Shown here piece by piece: positions 34,863-46,778 of a stretch of 64,000 nt of DNA. The stretch spans positions 1 through 64,000 of the forward strand of contig JAKOGI010002779.1 in assembly GCA_029747015.1 (NCBI GenBank), in the 5' to 3' direction. Origin of the DNA: Carnegiea gigantea (lineage: Eukaryota > Streptophyta > Magnoliopsida > Caryophyllales > Cactaceae). The translations under genes and the position numbers were made by a program. The first letter of the stretch is position 1. Each line of letters starts with the position of its first letter. The notes beneath the pieces were generated by a model. That model was given only the letters and a program-made list of their open reading frames with translations. It made no database searches and was not told where the DNA came from.

Positions 34863-35471
34863 TTCAGTGGCCATGGATCTATCTTTTTTCCTCACTTGAA
34901 GAGTCACTGTTCGGTTCATCTCTCATATATTGAGTTAAGTTATGTGTTGTGGTATGCAGGCATTTGCTAGCATTTGTGTGACATTTTGGAGTGTCTTTTG
35001 GCTCGCTTCTTATGGGCTATTTCCATCCTCTACTTCATTTTTTAAATAGAGTAGGAGTTACGCGAGTTTCTTTTGTATATTTGATCTCGTTGAGCTTGTA
35101 TGTCGTTTGAGATCATGTACTCTCTTTTTTGATTGTTATTGCCTATGTGCCCATTGAAATTGTTTTGTACGTACTCTCACATCTATAATGGATTTTGTGC
35201 TGCAGTTGTCGCCCGTGGTTTTCCCCCACTATGAATTTCCACGTTAAAATTTGTGTTCATCGATTTTGCGTTCATCTTGCTTATTTTCTTGAATATCCAC
35301 ATATTTCATGCATTCATATGTACCATGAGTGACTCGATTTTATTATTTTTCCTAGCATATAGTGGTGGTACCTTGTTATTGCTTTGTAAGTCCTAACCCT
35401 TAAAAAAAAAAACATTGACATATTCAACCACTTTATTAAGGGTCTGTTCTTAATTTTCAACTTATCATATA

Positions 35472-35592
35472 TCATCAACATTAAATCAGTACTCATCAGC
35501 ATTCATCAGTACTAATCAACACTCATTCAGCGTTGATCAGCACTCATCAACACTGATCAGTACCGATCGGTACTGATCAATACTCGTCAACA
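35472..35592. repeat. Degenerate ATCA/GATCAG-rich array with a perfect palindrome
   Basis: About 120 bp of loosely repeated CAGTACTCATCAGCA-like 10-mers. Within it, 35554-35579 is a perfect 26-bp palindrome (left arm TGATCAGTACCGA). The copy at 54421-54446 carries one substitution in the palindrome. Confidence 0.75.
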
Positions 35593-36412
35593 CAGATCGT
35601 GCATTTGAATTTTGTCTAATTCATTAATAAGAATTAAAGACACCTTCAACAATCGATCATGGTCACCATTATCAATCAGCTCATACAATCAAGGGGGTCC
35701 TTTTCTTGAATCTCTCTGTTAAAATGGCAGTGAAGGACACGGGAAATTAGGGATAGAGGCAGCGTCTTTATGGCTTCATTCTCAAATTAGATGAAAGTTT
35801 CACATGTGTTATTCTGAGTACAAATTGAGGTGTAATTCATTATTGTGGATACAAGAAAGCAACCTATATTGTAAACATCAAACATCTAAATAGTAAGATA
35901 TAAAAATTCACCTATGGTAATAAAATATCACCTAAAATAACTTTTACACTACTAGAATTATCATGTTGTTAGACATTTAATAATACAAGAATTAAAAGAA
36001 AATTGACTGAAGTAGAAATTACGCAATAATAAATTTAGGTTAAAAATTATGGGACTATGAAAATTTGCATGAAATTATTTATAATTTCTCATGCAACTAT
36101 GGTTTAAAGGAGATAATTTCTGAAATCAACCCTCTTTAACCATGGTCATCAGTCCTTTTTTAAAGGAAAGGGGAAAAAAACCTTTACAACTAACAATAGC
36201 CATCAATCCCATATATTTATTTTCAATGCTATTGCCATACCACTCAATGAATTGTGAACACTAGTGATGATGAGGAGGCTATGATAATGACGGGTAATTA
36301 TGGTAAAATTTTTTGTTTGTCTCTAGCTATGCCATCACAATTTTGTTCATTTTTTTAATGGTAAAAAAATATGTCAATTTAGAACTAACTTGGGTAGTAA
36401 AATTAGTTACTT

Positions 36413-36873
36413 GTTCTTTTCATTGGTATTTTCTAATTTACCATCTTCAACCATCTTCAACCAATTTTAACTAATTTCAATCCACTTCAACCCACTTCTT
36501 TTCAAATTTTATTCTCAATATTTTAACCAACTTTAAAAAATATACTAACTTCAACCAACTTCAACCTACTTTAACCCACTTCATAAAAAATAGCAACTTC
36601 AACCTACTTCAACCTACCTTAATCAATTTCACCCTTTTACCAACATCAATTTACCAACGAAAAGAACAGGCCCTAAGGGTCTGTTCTTTTCGTTGGGAAA
36701 TAAGGATTAGGAAATAGGTAAACTGGGTTGAAGTTGGTATATTTTTTATATAATGAGTAGAAGTTGGTTAAAAGTTAAAGTGGGTTGAAATTGATATTTT
36801 TTTATTGAAATTCGTAAAGTGAGTTAAAGTGGTTAAAATTGATAATTTAAGATTTACCAACAAAAAGAACATG
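36413..36873. mobile_element. Two abutting MITE-like units, head to head
   Basis: The right unit, about 36674-36873, starts TAAGGGTCTGTTCTTTTCG and ends with the near-inverse AAAAAGAACATGCCCTTA. The left unit ends ACGAAAAGAACAGGCCCTAA directly against it, so the centre is an inverted repeat of ~20-bp arms. Interiors are AT-rich with TTCAACC/GGTTGAA repeats. A further GGGTCTGTTCTT end lies at 35443. Classification is uncertain; the pair is also present in the copy at about 55280-55750. Confidence 0.5.
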
Positions 36874-38661
36874 CCCTTAGCAGGAATTAAAAACAAAAAA
36901 AGCATAATTTGTGAAATTAATTGGAGACTTCAATTATTGTTAAAGCTAGCCTTAAAGAGGGTGTTTTCCTAGATGGGCTATTTATTTTTTTTTCATTAAT
37001 TACAGTAAGCCTAACGCTGCAAATACACATTACAAAGAAAGAATCATAGGAACATGACAAATGACAATTGACAAGTGTGCTTTACAACTATTCACCATCC
37101 TTACATCAATTTACACTGCCTAAATAAAGAAATAACTTAATTACTAAGCCAACTTAATTACTAAAGCAAAATAAAGGAGATAGATACACATTTACACTTT
37201 ATGCCAGGAAATATTACTAGTCAAGTTGGATATTTGTGCCCTAAATTGAATTTATTTACTAAAATTAAAGGCTACTAATTAAAAATCTACATTACTTTAA
37301 AAAAAAAAGTAATTCAAGTGGCTAGTTTCATAATTGAGATCCAAAGTGGAATTTTTGGGAGGGTAGAAGGCCATCTAATTTAATTTTTAGGTTTAAAGCA
37401 TATTTAATTTTTAGTTGGTTTCATGTAGTGTAGTCTAATTTTGGTCATTTGATTATGACATTGATCATGTATAATATTTGCCTTTAGTTTAGGTCATTAG
37501 ATGTTGCCCACGTACAAAAATACTTTTGCATGCAGCCTTTCAAATCAAATCGGTTTGTTTAACTTTTGTTTGAAATCACATCATAATTTTCAGTTTGATT
37601 GAACAAAATGTTCTTTTGCTACATATAGTTAGTTAACTTACATATGATTAATTATTTGACTTTGGAAAATACAAATTTGTCTAAGAAGCATATAAATACA
37701 AAGATAAATTAGCTGACTATGATTACCAATTTCAATCTCGATAATCAACCAACGACTATACACCAAATGGACCATCCACTATCAAGGGTTGTACCTGTAC
37801 ATAGGAGTCCAAGAGAAACGTCGAGACCTGGGAAAGTTTGACCAAATACGATAATATAATCCAAACCCGACCTAAAGTTACTGAGAGAAATCCAAACCCG
37901 ATATAAACCGAACCGATTTCGATCCAAAATCAACACGATTTGACTGTTTAACTTGAAAACATGTTATTTTTCAATTTTAAGTAGATCTAAACTATTTATA
38001 AGGCTGACACAAAATTTACCCATTTATTAAATAGGTCAACCAAACCGACCCGTTACTCAACTCTTCATTCCAGTGTAATTCTCTTTTCTTGTTTTTCTTT
38101 TTTTTAAAAAAATTATGTCTTTGTAATGGTAAACTTGTAACTTTGAGAGCAAAAAGAGCTTAAAAAAAGCAATTTAAACATCTCCGCTTGCATTATTGAG
38201 CTAGTTAATGCTGTTAATTTAGGCCACGCCCAAAAAAAAAAGGCATGAAAAAAAGAAAAAAAAAGAATGAAAAAGAATCCCTCGAGAGTAATTATTCTTA
38301 GTAACCAAATTCAGAAGGCATGTAAGAAAAGTCACTTTACACTGTTCAAAAAAAGCCTTATTAATTGCCCTTTTTGCACCCAGAGGAAAAAAGAATATGC
38401 CTATTTTTGCAATTTCGTATATGTTCCACTTGTAATTAGGTGTTTGTTTTCTTGCTTAGGATACTAATTCTGGAATTACTGCACCAATAATGCCAACTTA
38501 ACCAAGACGTCACCCTAGTATTGTGCTCAAAAGATGTCAGATAGATATGCATCACAAGTTATTTTTAGTTTGATGCATGCACATGACCCTTTAATTATTT
38601 GTCCAATGTGTCGAAATCAAGTTAGAATGCAAAAATCAAATGCAATCTTCAATGAATATAG

Positions 38662-38672
38662 ATGTAAAATGG
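38662..38672. repeat. LINE target-site duplication, left
   Basis: ATGTAAAATGG here is repeated exactly at 39695-39705, directly after the A-tail of the LINE fragment. Confidence 0.75.
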
Positions 38673-39694
38673 TAATATTGCCAGCTAAAGGAGTTATAGA
38701 GTTGTGGAGGAAACTATGGGCCCTCGAAATACCCCCCGAATTCGGGGCTTGGGTGGCGGGTGTGCCTCGGTGCTTTGCCAACTAAAGGTCATATTGCTAA
38801 GAGGGTGCCGGCTATTGATATGGGGTGTGCTATCTGTGGTGCTAGCGAAGACTCTTCATGCTTTGCTCCATTGTCCACTTGCATGCACAATCTGGGAGGG
38901 GAATAAGGTGGATAGTCGTTTCTGGGATGTTAATGTCAGAATCATGGTGGATTGTTTCCAGAAAGTCGGGATAAATATGGGCGTGGATGAAGTGGGTGAG
39001 TTCCTGGCCATTCTGTGGGAGTGTTGGAATGCGAGAAACAGGTTTATATTCCAGAAGACTGACAAGAACCTAGCAACTTTGAGCGAGAGATCAGTATCCT
39101 TTGTTCGAAGCTACAGGGAATACCAAGGCCTTCATGAGGGTGCAGCACCAGATGCCCCTGTTCTGTGCAAGCCTCCAGCACCGGGGCGTTTTAAACTAAA
39201 CTTTGACGACGGGAAGACTGATGCCTCGAGACGGGGCTGGGGCGTTGTGATTAGGTCCTGCGACGGTGATATAATCTTTGCTGGGGTGGACCAAGGAGGT
39301 GGATTTGCAGGATCCGAAGTGGAGGAAGCCAAAGCTTGCTTATTTGGGTTGAAGTGTGCTTCTGATCTTGGTCTCGAAAGGATTTATGGTGGAAGGTGAT
39401 TGTCTGCCACTAATTCAGAACCTGAGATAGAGATATTTCCAGGACAACATTGTGGGTCTCTTTGTTAAAGACATTTTGTTAGTTAGTCGCTCTTTCAGTT
39501 TTCTTTCTTGGTCGTTTGTGAAGTGGGGGGTAGTAGAGTTGCCCACGACCTTGCCCACTAGCAGGCATTTAGCCATGGGAGAAGGGTGTGGGATGTGGAT
39601 GCACCGGGTAGTATTGTGGCCCGAGCATTAGACGATATGTGTGCTTCTATTGGCTCTAATATACATTAACCCCTCTTTCTTCGATCAAAAAAAA
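38673..39694 (+). pseudogene. 5'-truncated LINE with RNase H domain
   Basis: A 1,022-bp insertion bounded by an 11-bp direct repeat and ending in an A-run (TTCTTCGATCAAAAAAAA). Translation gives a degraded zinc-binding RVT region (LHALLHCPLACTIWE), the WECWNARNRFIF motif and an RNase H domain. The latter shows KPPAPGRFKLNFD, GWGVVIRSCDGDIIFAG and FAGSEVEEAKACLFGLKCA. The open frame runs 38704-39399 and then breaks. The 5' truncation and tail are typical of target-primed reverse transcription. This insertion is absent from the duplicated copies of the surrounding region. Confidence 0.88.
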
Positions 39695-39833
39695 ATGTAA
39701 AATGGGAAAATGATCCTAAATAGATATATTGCTTTTATGTTAATCACATCAAACAAAGACATAATGGGTTGTCGTTGGGGCTCCTACATGAGTGATCAAT
39801 AGATGTAGATCGAACTCATAAATTAGTTGTCAT

Positions 39834-40234
39834 TAGGAGTGGAATGTAGACCAGGTCAGGTTGGATTAGGCTTAGCCCATTTACAAAGTGAACCGGGTTG
39901 GGTCATGTTCAATCCGTTGAGTATTTTTGGTCGGGTTAGGCCCTTTATCCGCTTTTGACCTGTCTTAAAATGAAACAAACTTATAAAAAAAAAACTGTGT
40001 ATAAGAACTATTGTAATGTATAAATCATTGGTAATAAACTTAACTAATTGGAATATATAAACTGGTGTGTCAAGTAGGTTAAAAAAATAATGGGTCACCC
40101 AACGGGCCATTAATGGACCGACCTGATCTGGCCGTTAATATGCCTTAATGAGCCGACCACTATTGGCCCAGTCTGACCCGACCCTTTATTGATCCTATTG
40201 ACTCAATAGGTACCCGGTCCATTACCCACCTCTA
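39834..40234. mobile_element. hAT-type MITE with 8-bp TSD
   Basis: The 401-bp element begins TAGGAGTGGAATG and ends ATTACCCACCTCTA (imperfect inverted ends). It is flanked by the perfect 8-bp duplication GTTGTCAT (39826-39833 and 40235-40242). The interior carries GGGTCGGGT/GGCCCATTAATG-type repeats shared with the elements at 46222, 48109, 57571 and 59458. The 8-bp duplication places it with hAT elements; no transposase. Confidence 0.8.
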
Positions 40235-40242
40235 GTTGTCAT

Positions 40243-42707
40243 TTATCTGAAGCATAGACTGAGTTTTTTTTTGGGGGGGGGGAGACTATATATTTTCTAA
40301 AAAAAAAGACTACTTAGTTATTTGTTGACTTGTATTGTTAATTATTTGATCCGATGAAGATATGAATTTTGTACATCTAATTAAGTAGAATATACATATT
40401 TTTGAAGGAAAAGAATGTAAATATTTTCAAAGGTAATGGTATAAATATTAATTTCCTTGTAGCAAGATATATATCAATTATTTTTATAGATGTGTATATA
40501 GTAACTCCATGTTTAAATAATATTTCATTTGAATTTAACACTAATGAACTTATGTATTTGTACATTAGCAATTTAAATTTAAATTATATAATATTAATTA
40601 ACACAATAGTGATTATTCTTTCCCCCAAAAGGGGTGAAACAAATAAAATAATGAGGTGCGATTAGGTCTGGTCACTAATACAGTAAAACCTACCCCCACC
40701 CCCTTCTGTTTTTCTTCACTTTTTATCTGGCAAGAGATAGAGACACGAGGACAGAAAGTCAAAAAAAAACAAAAGACAGAAAGTGTAAGCTGATAATCTA
40801 TTGGCCTCCAACAATGAAGATTCTATGTACTTTTCCTACTTCTATAAATAGTTTTCGATTCATCAAATGAATTCATCCCAATATTTGCCTCCCCTTGGAA
40901 GCATTTCATTGGATCCCAACATATAGCTTCTCGCTCCGTCACTGTCTCTCTCCCCGGCGATTATCTTTCCGGCGTTACCCACGACCGGTGATTATCAACC
41001 AACTTTACCCAGACAAGACATCTACAATCATCTAACAGTTGATTTCCTGGCCGAGTTTGCATTTTGTGACTATCTTAATTACCAGGTATTTCCCCCCTCT
41101 CTGCTGTAGTTACAAAAGTCTTAGACCCCGATTACAACTAGGTCCAGTACCAGTTCTATGAAACTAAACCGGGTAACTGATCATACTCAGCCCTACTCGG
41201 ACTAGCTTCTAAGTTCTCAAAAATAGTTCATTTTACAAATAAGTGATGTCTCTTCTATAAAATACTATAAAAATATTAGTCCAAAAATTATGGATACATT
41301 AGATTAATTTCTTAATTAATACATGTTCATAATATTGTAATGCATTTTGCCAATATCGCTCATGCATGCTTTCTAAGATTCTGTGACCTTCATGCATGAA
41401 TTATTTATGTACTCGTAGAGACACCTCAATATTAAATTAGATGAACTTTATTAGAAAGTATGTAAAACCAATGTATTTTATCACCCAAAAAAACACCCTT
41501 GTATGAAATCAAAGATGTATGGCATGCAAATATGGGTTGAGACCATTTGGCTAGGGCTCGTTAAATGCTAGTAAATCATTTTACGGGACCTAGCCCCTCT
41601 TTTACACCAGAAAATGTGTCTTATTACCAGAATAATTATATTTAAAATACAAATAAACAAAAGTATATTTTTATTTTCAATAATAATTAACATAATCAGT
41701 TTAAATTTTCATCGATCCTCTATTTACAGATGATATTGACTAGCCATTGAATTTTGTATTAAATCACAGAAAAAGGTAAAGCCTCCCATGGCCACCATCC
41801 TTTTTACCCTATATATGTTTACCTATTTATTTTTCAAAGAAATATGTATGTCTTTGTGGTAACTTGAGAGGGGAGAGATTGCATTAGCTAACCAATGAAA
41901 TATTTGTAATTTGTAAGGACTAGAGTTTCTCTCCTTTTTTTTTTTTTTGGGGGTAATTCAGTTTTGGAAATACATTATGATGAAAGCTAAGTTTAAATAG
42001 GGGGTGTTTTAGTAAGGTAACTTTATAAATGCACCCATCACCTTCTATGGACTATAAATTTTGGTTCTTTTGTTGTTTGTTTTGTTCCTTACATTGCTTG
42101 ATATTTGTATGATTGACTTTAATTTAATTTAGTCTTTTGCTTTATAATTATCAGAAAAAAGCAATAAAAAACCTCACTACTTCCCCTCATCTCTCTCTCA
42201 CGTGCCTCACTACTTATTCCCACATTCTTTTGTCATTCTTCTTGTCTATCCTCACTAGGACACTAACCCCCTCTCGTCTTCTTCACAACACACCATACTC
42301 CCACCACCATCTCTATGATCTCCGACCATCATAGCCATTAAACAACATCAGCACCATCACCACACATGCCCAAATTAAAACACCTATCATCCCCACCATC
42401 ATCAGAGCTTACCATCATCACTGAATCAACTCCTGATCTCCAGAATCTCGTTCCATCTCCGCCATTCGTCATGGAAAAAATAAGGGGCAAGTGAAGAGGA
42501 GGAACCGACAAGAAGCCTTATAAATTGAAGCGACATCAATGGGAGGAGGATTTTTGGGTTTGAAATTAGTGTAATTGATTTGAACTTTGTTTATTTTGAG
42601 TAGAATTAACATATTGGAGAGGAGGGAAGGGAAGAGAAGCAGTTATGACTTATAAGAGAAAAAAAATGAGAATTTGTAAATCTAAAATGTTGAAATTAGA
42701 TTTTTTT
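40243..42707. other. Gene-free region; TATA box with an orphan exon-like segment
   Basis: CTATAAATAG at 40842-40851 is followed by a leader-like sequence and an open stretch ending DIYNHLTVDF, FAFCDYLNYQ at a clean donor (TTACCAG|GTATTT, about 41086). No in-frame Met and no partner exon was found. The part from about 41003 to 42120 is repeated at 48913-50030 and 60263-61380. A 43-codon frame at 42366-42497 (MPKLKHLSSPPSSELT) was not recognised. Confidence 0.4.
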
Positions 42708-43117
42708 CACTTTAGAAAATTTCATTGTGACCGAGATTTTGACCGAGGTCCGCCAAAATTTTGATGGACCCTGTCAAAATTTTGACGGAGTCCGTCAGTA
42801 TCTCTATATCAACAAAGTTTCTACCAATACAAATTTCTAAGTTTTGACATGCCAACTTTTCCATCCAAAATACCATTAGAAAGTGTTTTGAAGGATGTCA
42901 AAATTCGCGCCAATGAAAATTTTGACGGCGTGTCAGTCGGCCAAAATTTTCCCGTCAAAATTTCTGACGGGCCGGTCAAAAAGTCTATGTCCACCAGTGA
43001 TTTTTTGACGGACATAAAATCTATCAAATTTTCCATTAGTATGCCCATTGTTCGTCGAAATTTGCGGATTTTTTTGGTCAAAATTTCCGTCAAAATCAGA
43101 CCTTTTTTCTTGTAGTC
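42708..43117. mobile_element. CACTA-like MITE with TGACGG subterminal repeats
   Basis: The right end reads TTTTTTCTTGTAGTC, close to the CACTACAAGAAA terminus of plant CACTA elements on the other strand; the left end reads CACTTTAGAAAA. Between them are many copies of (T)TTTGACGG and its complement in both orientations, typical subterminal repeats. A matching 3-bp target duplication was not found, so the left boundary is tentative. Confidence 0.5.
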
Positions 43118-43243
43118 CATGTTTTAGTTAGATTTATTGGTAATGAGATTAGAATATGGGATCCCCTAAAGTTACTAGACACAAAAAAGGACACATACGA
43201 TGAAAAAGAAAGGGAAAAAAAAAAAAAAGAGTCTCATGTATGA

Positions 43244-43255
43244 CCAATATATAAA
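43244..43255 (+). promoter_or_regulatory. Putative CCAAT/TATA of the S28 carboxypeptidase gene
   Basis: CCAAT overlaps TATATAAA (43248-43255), about 200 bp upstream of the ATG. Only ~340 bp separate the CACTA-like element from the start codon, so the proximal promoter is short. Confidence 0.4.
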
Positions 43256-43454
43256 CAACCTCTCATTTGATTGAGAGTTGGCACTTCCAATTTGATGAGG
43301 TTCAACCTTTTGGCTAATTGAAGTTTCTTTTAATTTAAGCCTTGATGAGTTTAGTTAAAGTGATAAAATATTTGATGACCAATTATTGAAATCTTTACAT
43401 TTACGTACAATAAAATAGGTATCTTGAGAAACACCATTGATTAGCACTTTGAGC

Positions 43455-46024
43455 ATGGCTTCATTGGCTGCATTACCGTTCTTCCTCTTCTTTTCCCTTC
43501 TCTTCATCTCCGTCAACGCAATATCAGCCAGCAACTACACACAAGCATTAGATCATTTTGGACACGACAAGTCGACCTTTCAACAACAATACTTGATCAG
43601 CGACACTGACTGGGGGGGTGCGGGGAACAGAACTCCGATCCTAGTCTTCCTTGGAGGAGAATCCCCTATTAGTTCTTACGTCAGTCAAATTGGGCTGATA
43701 AATGAGGCCGCTCCTCGCCTCCAAGCATTGGTTGTGTATATTGAGGTATGTGTACTTAGCTCCATTTGTTTCATATTTGAAGGAGTACATAATTAAGTGT
43801 TGTTATTTTTATGTTAATTTGTACTCTTTATTATACTTAATTTTAATATTTTATAATAATTGCTTAAAAAAATATTTACAACCAAAAATTATAATGATAA
43901 TGATACAATTGTTGATCATTTTGTCTTGTATATGTAGCACCGTTATTATGGAGCGTCTATTCCCTACGGTTCCATTGATGCGGCCCTTGGTTCTCCAAAA
44001 GTTCGTAGCTTTTTAACTACAAAACAGGCATTAGCAGACTTTGCCAGCATAATTACAAGCCTTAAGACCAATCTGTCAGCAATCAACTCTCCGGTAATTG
44101 TTATCGGTGCTTCCTATAGTGGAGGTAAGTAGCCACAAGAATTAAATTTTCATGGATAATAATTTCCTTTTTTTGTTTTTACCTGCATTTAAAAAGATCC
44201 TTTAAAAGAATCTCTTTTTTCCCCCACTATTTCTTTAATCGGCCTTGTCGACAAGCTAACTGAGCATACTTATTTTTTTCATTGTAGTATTAGCGGCGTG
44301 GTTCAGAATTAAGTATCCACATATAGCCATCGGAGCAGTTGCCTCGTCAGCTCCGATTTTGTTTCGTGAAGGATTTCCTCCGGAAAGTGATTTCTGCTCT
44401 ATAATGAGCAGAGACTTTCAGGTCATCTAAATATTTAAATAATGCCCGTATATACTATAAACAAATTGTGCTTAAATACAAGAATCTTTAAAACATTTTA
44501 CAGATTTTATCTGATGCTATTTATTTTCGCATATGTTCAGTAATACCGTACCTTTTTTTGGCCATTATTTACCTATCCAACTAATTTATTTATTTTTTTC
44601 AGAGCGCGAATACCAAGTGCTCTGATATTATTCGTCAATCATGGAATGTGATTGACCAAATAGCTTCATGTACCGGTGGTCTTGAATTTTTGACCGAGCT
44701 ATTCCACCTTTGCAGGTACTCTCATTCCTCCTGAACGCTCTTTGGACGTTATTTTAGGAGTGAAATTAAAGAACCAAGAAATTTTCCTTAGTTCACTTGG
44801 GGTTTTTTTTTTTTTTTTTTTTTTTTGGCCTGGGTAGGAGTGAAATTAAAGAACTAAGAAATTTTCATATTTCACTTGGTTTTTTATGATTATGATTTAA
44901 CATATAATTCGACCTAATGTGTATTGCTCAGTCCTCTGCTCTCCTCCCGTGAGCTAAAAAAATTTTTAGCTCACATATACTCATTCGCGGCCCAGTACAA
45001 CGGCCGTCATAACCATTGGATCAGCTTCGTCTGCAACTCTATAGTGGGAGCTTCGAACTCCAACACGGGCCTTGATGGCATCGCCATGGCCGTTGTTGCT
45101 ATCGGTGGTGGCAACCGGTCATGTGTTCCCTTGAAGTTTAACCGAATCATATCTCCATTTCCTCAACGTAACGTGGATGCAGTGAGCGCATGGGACTGGC
45201 AGGTATACACATGTTATATGTAGTTATTTTTTATTCCTAGCAGTCTACTAATTAAGCTCGAGTTGATTTATATGCAGCTCTGCAGTGAGATAGTCATCCA
45301 GAAGTCCTGTGCAAAAAATAATTCGTTGCTGATCCCCAACGAAGCCATTGACGACCACAGTGAGCAGATAGAAAACTGTCGGAAAGCATACGGTCCATTG
45401 GCTCGTGCTGGTTCGCTTCCCACCTATTACGGCCGCCAGGTTCGAATTCGATCTGCAAGTTATTTTATTCATGCTTTTTAATATTTTAATTTAATAAAGA
45501 ATAATTTTTGATCGATCATAATTTCTTAAAATTACAGGATATCATTAAATCCGCAAGTAACATAATATTCTCCAACGGTCTCATGGATCCTTACTCCAGC
45601 TTGGGGTAATTAATCAAATATCCTAATTTTCAACCTATTGAATTATGTTTAATTCGATAATATTGATTGAAACAGGATCTTGGATGATTTATCCGACACA
45701 ATCCGGGCTATAAATACAGAACAAGGTATTTATTTGGTTTTATTTTATTAATTAGGCTAATTAAATATTCAATGATTTTTAATTTGATTTATTACTCATG
45801 CTAGCTCTAACAATCTGTATGTTTTTTCTCGCCTAGGATCTCATTGCCTGGATACAAATAGCGTGCAAGAAGATGACCCCAAATGGCTGGTGAGACAGAG
45901 AAAAAAAGAAATTGAAATCCTTAAGAAATGGATTAAGAGCGGGGGACCAAAAATAGCATTTGCTGAGAAAGCCGTCTGTGTTATTTATGTATTCACTATT
46001 TTATTTGTAAGGCACCTTGTATAA
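43455..46024 (+). CDS. Serine carboxypeptidase family S28 (lysosomal Pro-X carboxypeptidase-like)
   Basis: Nine exons join in frame: 43455-43745, 43938-44124, 44288-44421, 44603-44715, 44932-45202, 45278-45439, 45538-45605, 45676-45725 and 45837-46024. All introns are GT-AG. The product has 487 residues, normal for S28. The ATG at 43455 starts a signal peptide (about 1-22), so the enzyme enters the secretory/vacuolar route. Family motifs are IEHRYYGAS (about 96-104), the nucleophile elbow GASYSG with Ser156, LAAWFRIKYPH and ASSAPIL. Asp403 is in FSNGLMDPYS and His428 in GSHCLD. S28 enzymes cleave after proline near the C- or N-terminus of peptides. Oddities: GASYSG instead of the common GGSYGG, GSHCLD instead of GAHHLD, and a hydrophobic C-terminal tail (CVIYVFTILF). 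Intron 4 holds a T24 run between two ~45-bp repeats. The tandem duplication starts at its stop codon. Confidence 0.9.
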
Positions 46025-46221
46025 ATTAAATCTGGACTATTTGTTTTAGTGATTGATTAGAATGCCAATGATAGTGATTAAACACAGATTATCTTTGTAG
46101 AATTCTATAAATTATGTTCATTGCACTTTTTGATTGGGATTTCGCGATTCTTTTGATAGTTGGTATTCAGTTAATGGACATTAATCAAATTTTTTCCTAA
46201 TATCTTCACAACAGGTACAAT

Positions 46222-46778
46222 TCGGGGTTGGCAATAGACCGAGTTGGCCCGGACTAGGTCAATTCATTAACTAAACGCGCCAGGCTATGCCCAACACATT
46301 TTTTAATGGAACAACTGGGTTAGGGGCCAAATCAACCCAGCTCGCTCATTATCACCTAAGGAGTGTGTTTGGTGAGTTAACTTTTCAATCAAACTAAACT
46401 GGTCTAAACTCAAAGTTAGAAGATGCACAACCAAGCCAATAAACAAGTTGGGTCGAGTTGGCCTATGGGCAGCCCGCTCTGAGCCCATTTAACAACAGAA
46501 TAAACTTGCGCAAAAAAAGGTGTATAATAATTATGGTTCTGTGCAAGAGTTGATAATAAGCTTAACTAATTAGAACATGTAAACTAGTGTGTCAAGTAAA
46601 AAAATAATAGATCACTAAACGGGCCATTAATGGGCCAATTCAGTCCAACCCATTAATATGCTTTAATAGACTGGCCCATTATCAACTCAGTCCATTATTA
46701 ACCCGACCCTTTATTAGCCCTATTTTAAACGGGTCAATCGCTTAACCCAATAGATATTCGATTCGTTGCCCACCCCTA
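46222..46778. mobile_element. hAT-type MITE (unit 1, first)
   Basis: Starts TCGGGGTTGGCAA and ends TTGCCCACCCCTA. Flanked by GGTACAAT and GATAAAAT (6 of 8 match), read as a decayed 8-bp duplication. Interior has GGGCCATTAATGGGCC-type motifs shared with 39834-40234. Confidence 0.7.

Larger units (their letters stand above)
34863..38482. repeat. Segmental duplication block, copy A (partner 53733-57349)
   Basis: About 3.6 kb collinear with 53733-57349. Roughly the first 600 bp show scattered differences and the remainder is nearly identical. No genes inside. It contains an ATCA-rich palindromic array (35472-35592) and two head-to-head MITE-like units (about 36413-36873). Confidence 0.9.

Noticed and set aside
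34728..34970. 80-codon frame beginning with Cys/Val repeats
   Set aside because: Translation of a TG/TA microsatellite.
35472..35592. CRISPR-like array
   Set aside because: Repeats are ~10 bp, degenerate and contiguous without unique spacers, and the DNA is a plant nuclear sequence.
42137..42334. 65-codon frame rich in Leu/Ser/Thr
   Set aside because: CT- and CA-rich low-complexity sequence with no start context or homology.
42821..43120. 99-codon frame on the minus strand and 88-codon frame on the plus strand
   Set aside because: Both are translations of the TGACGG/CCGTCA subterminal repeats of the CACTA-like element.
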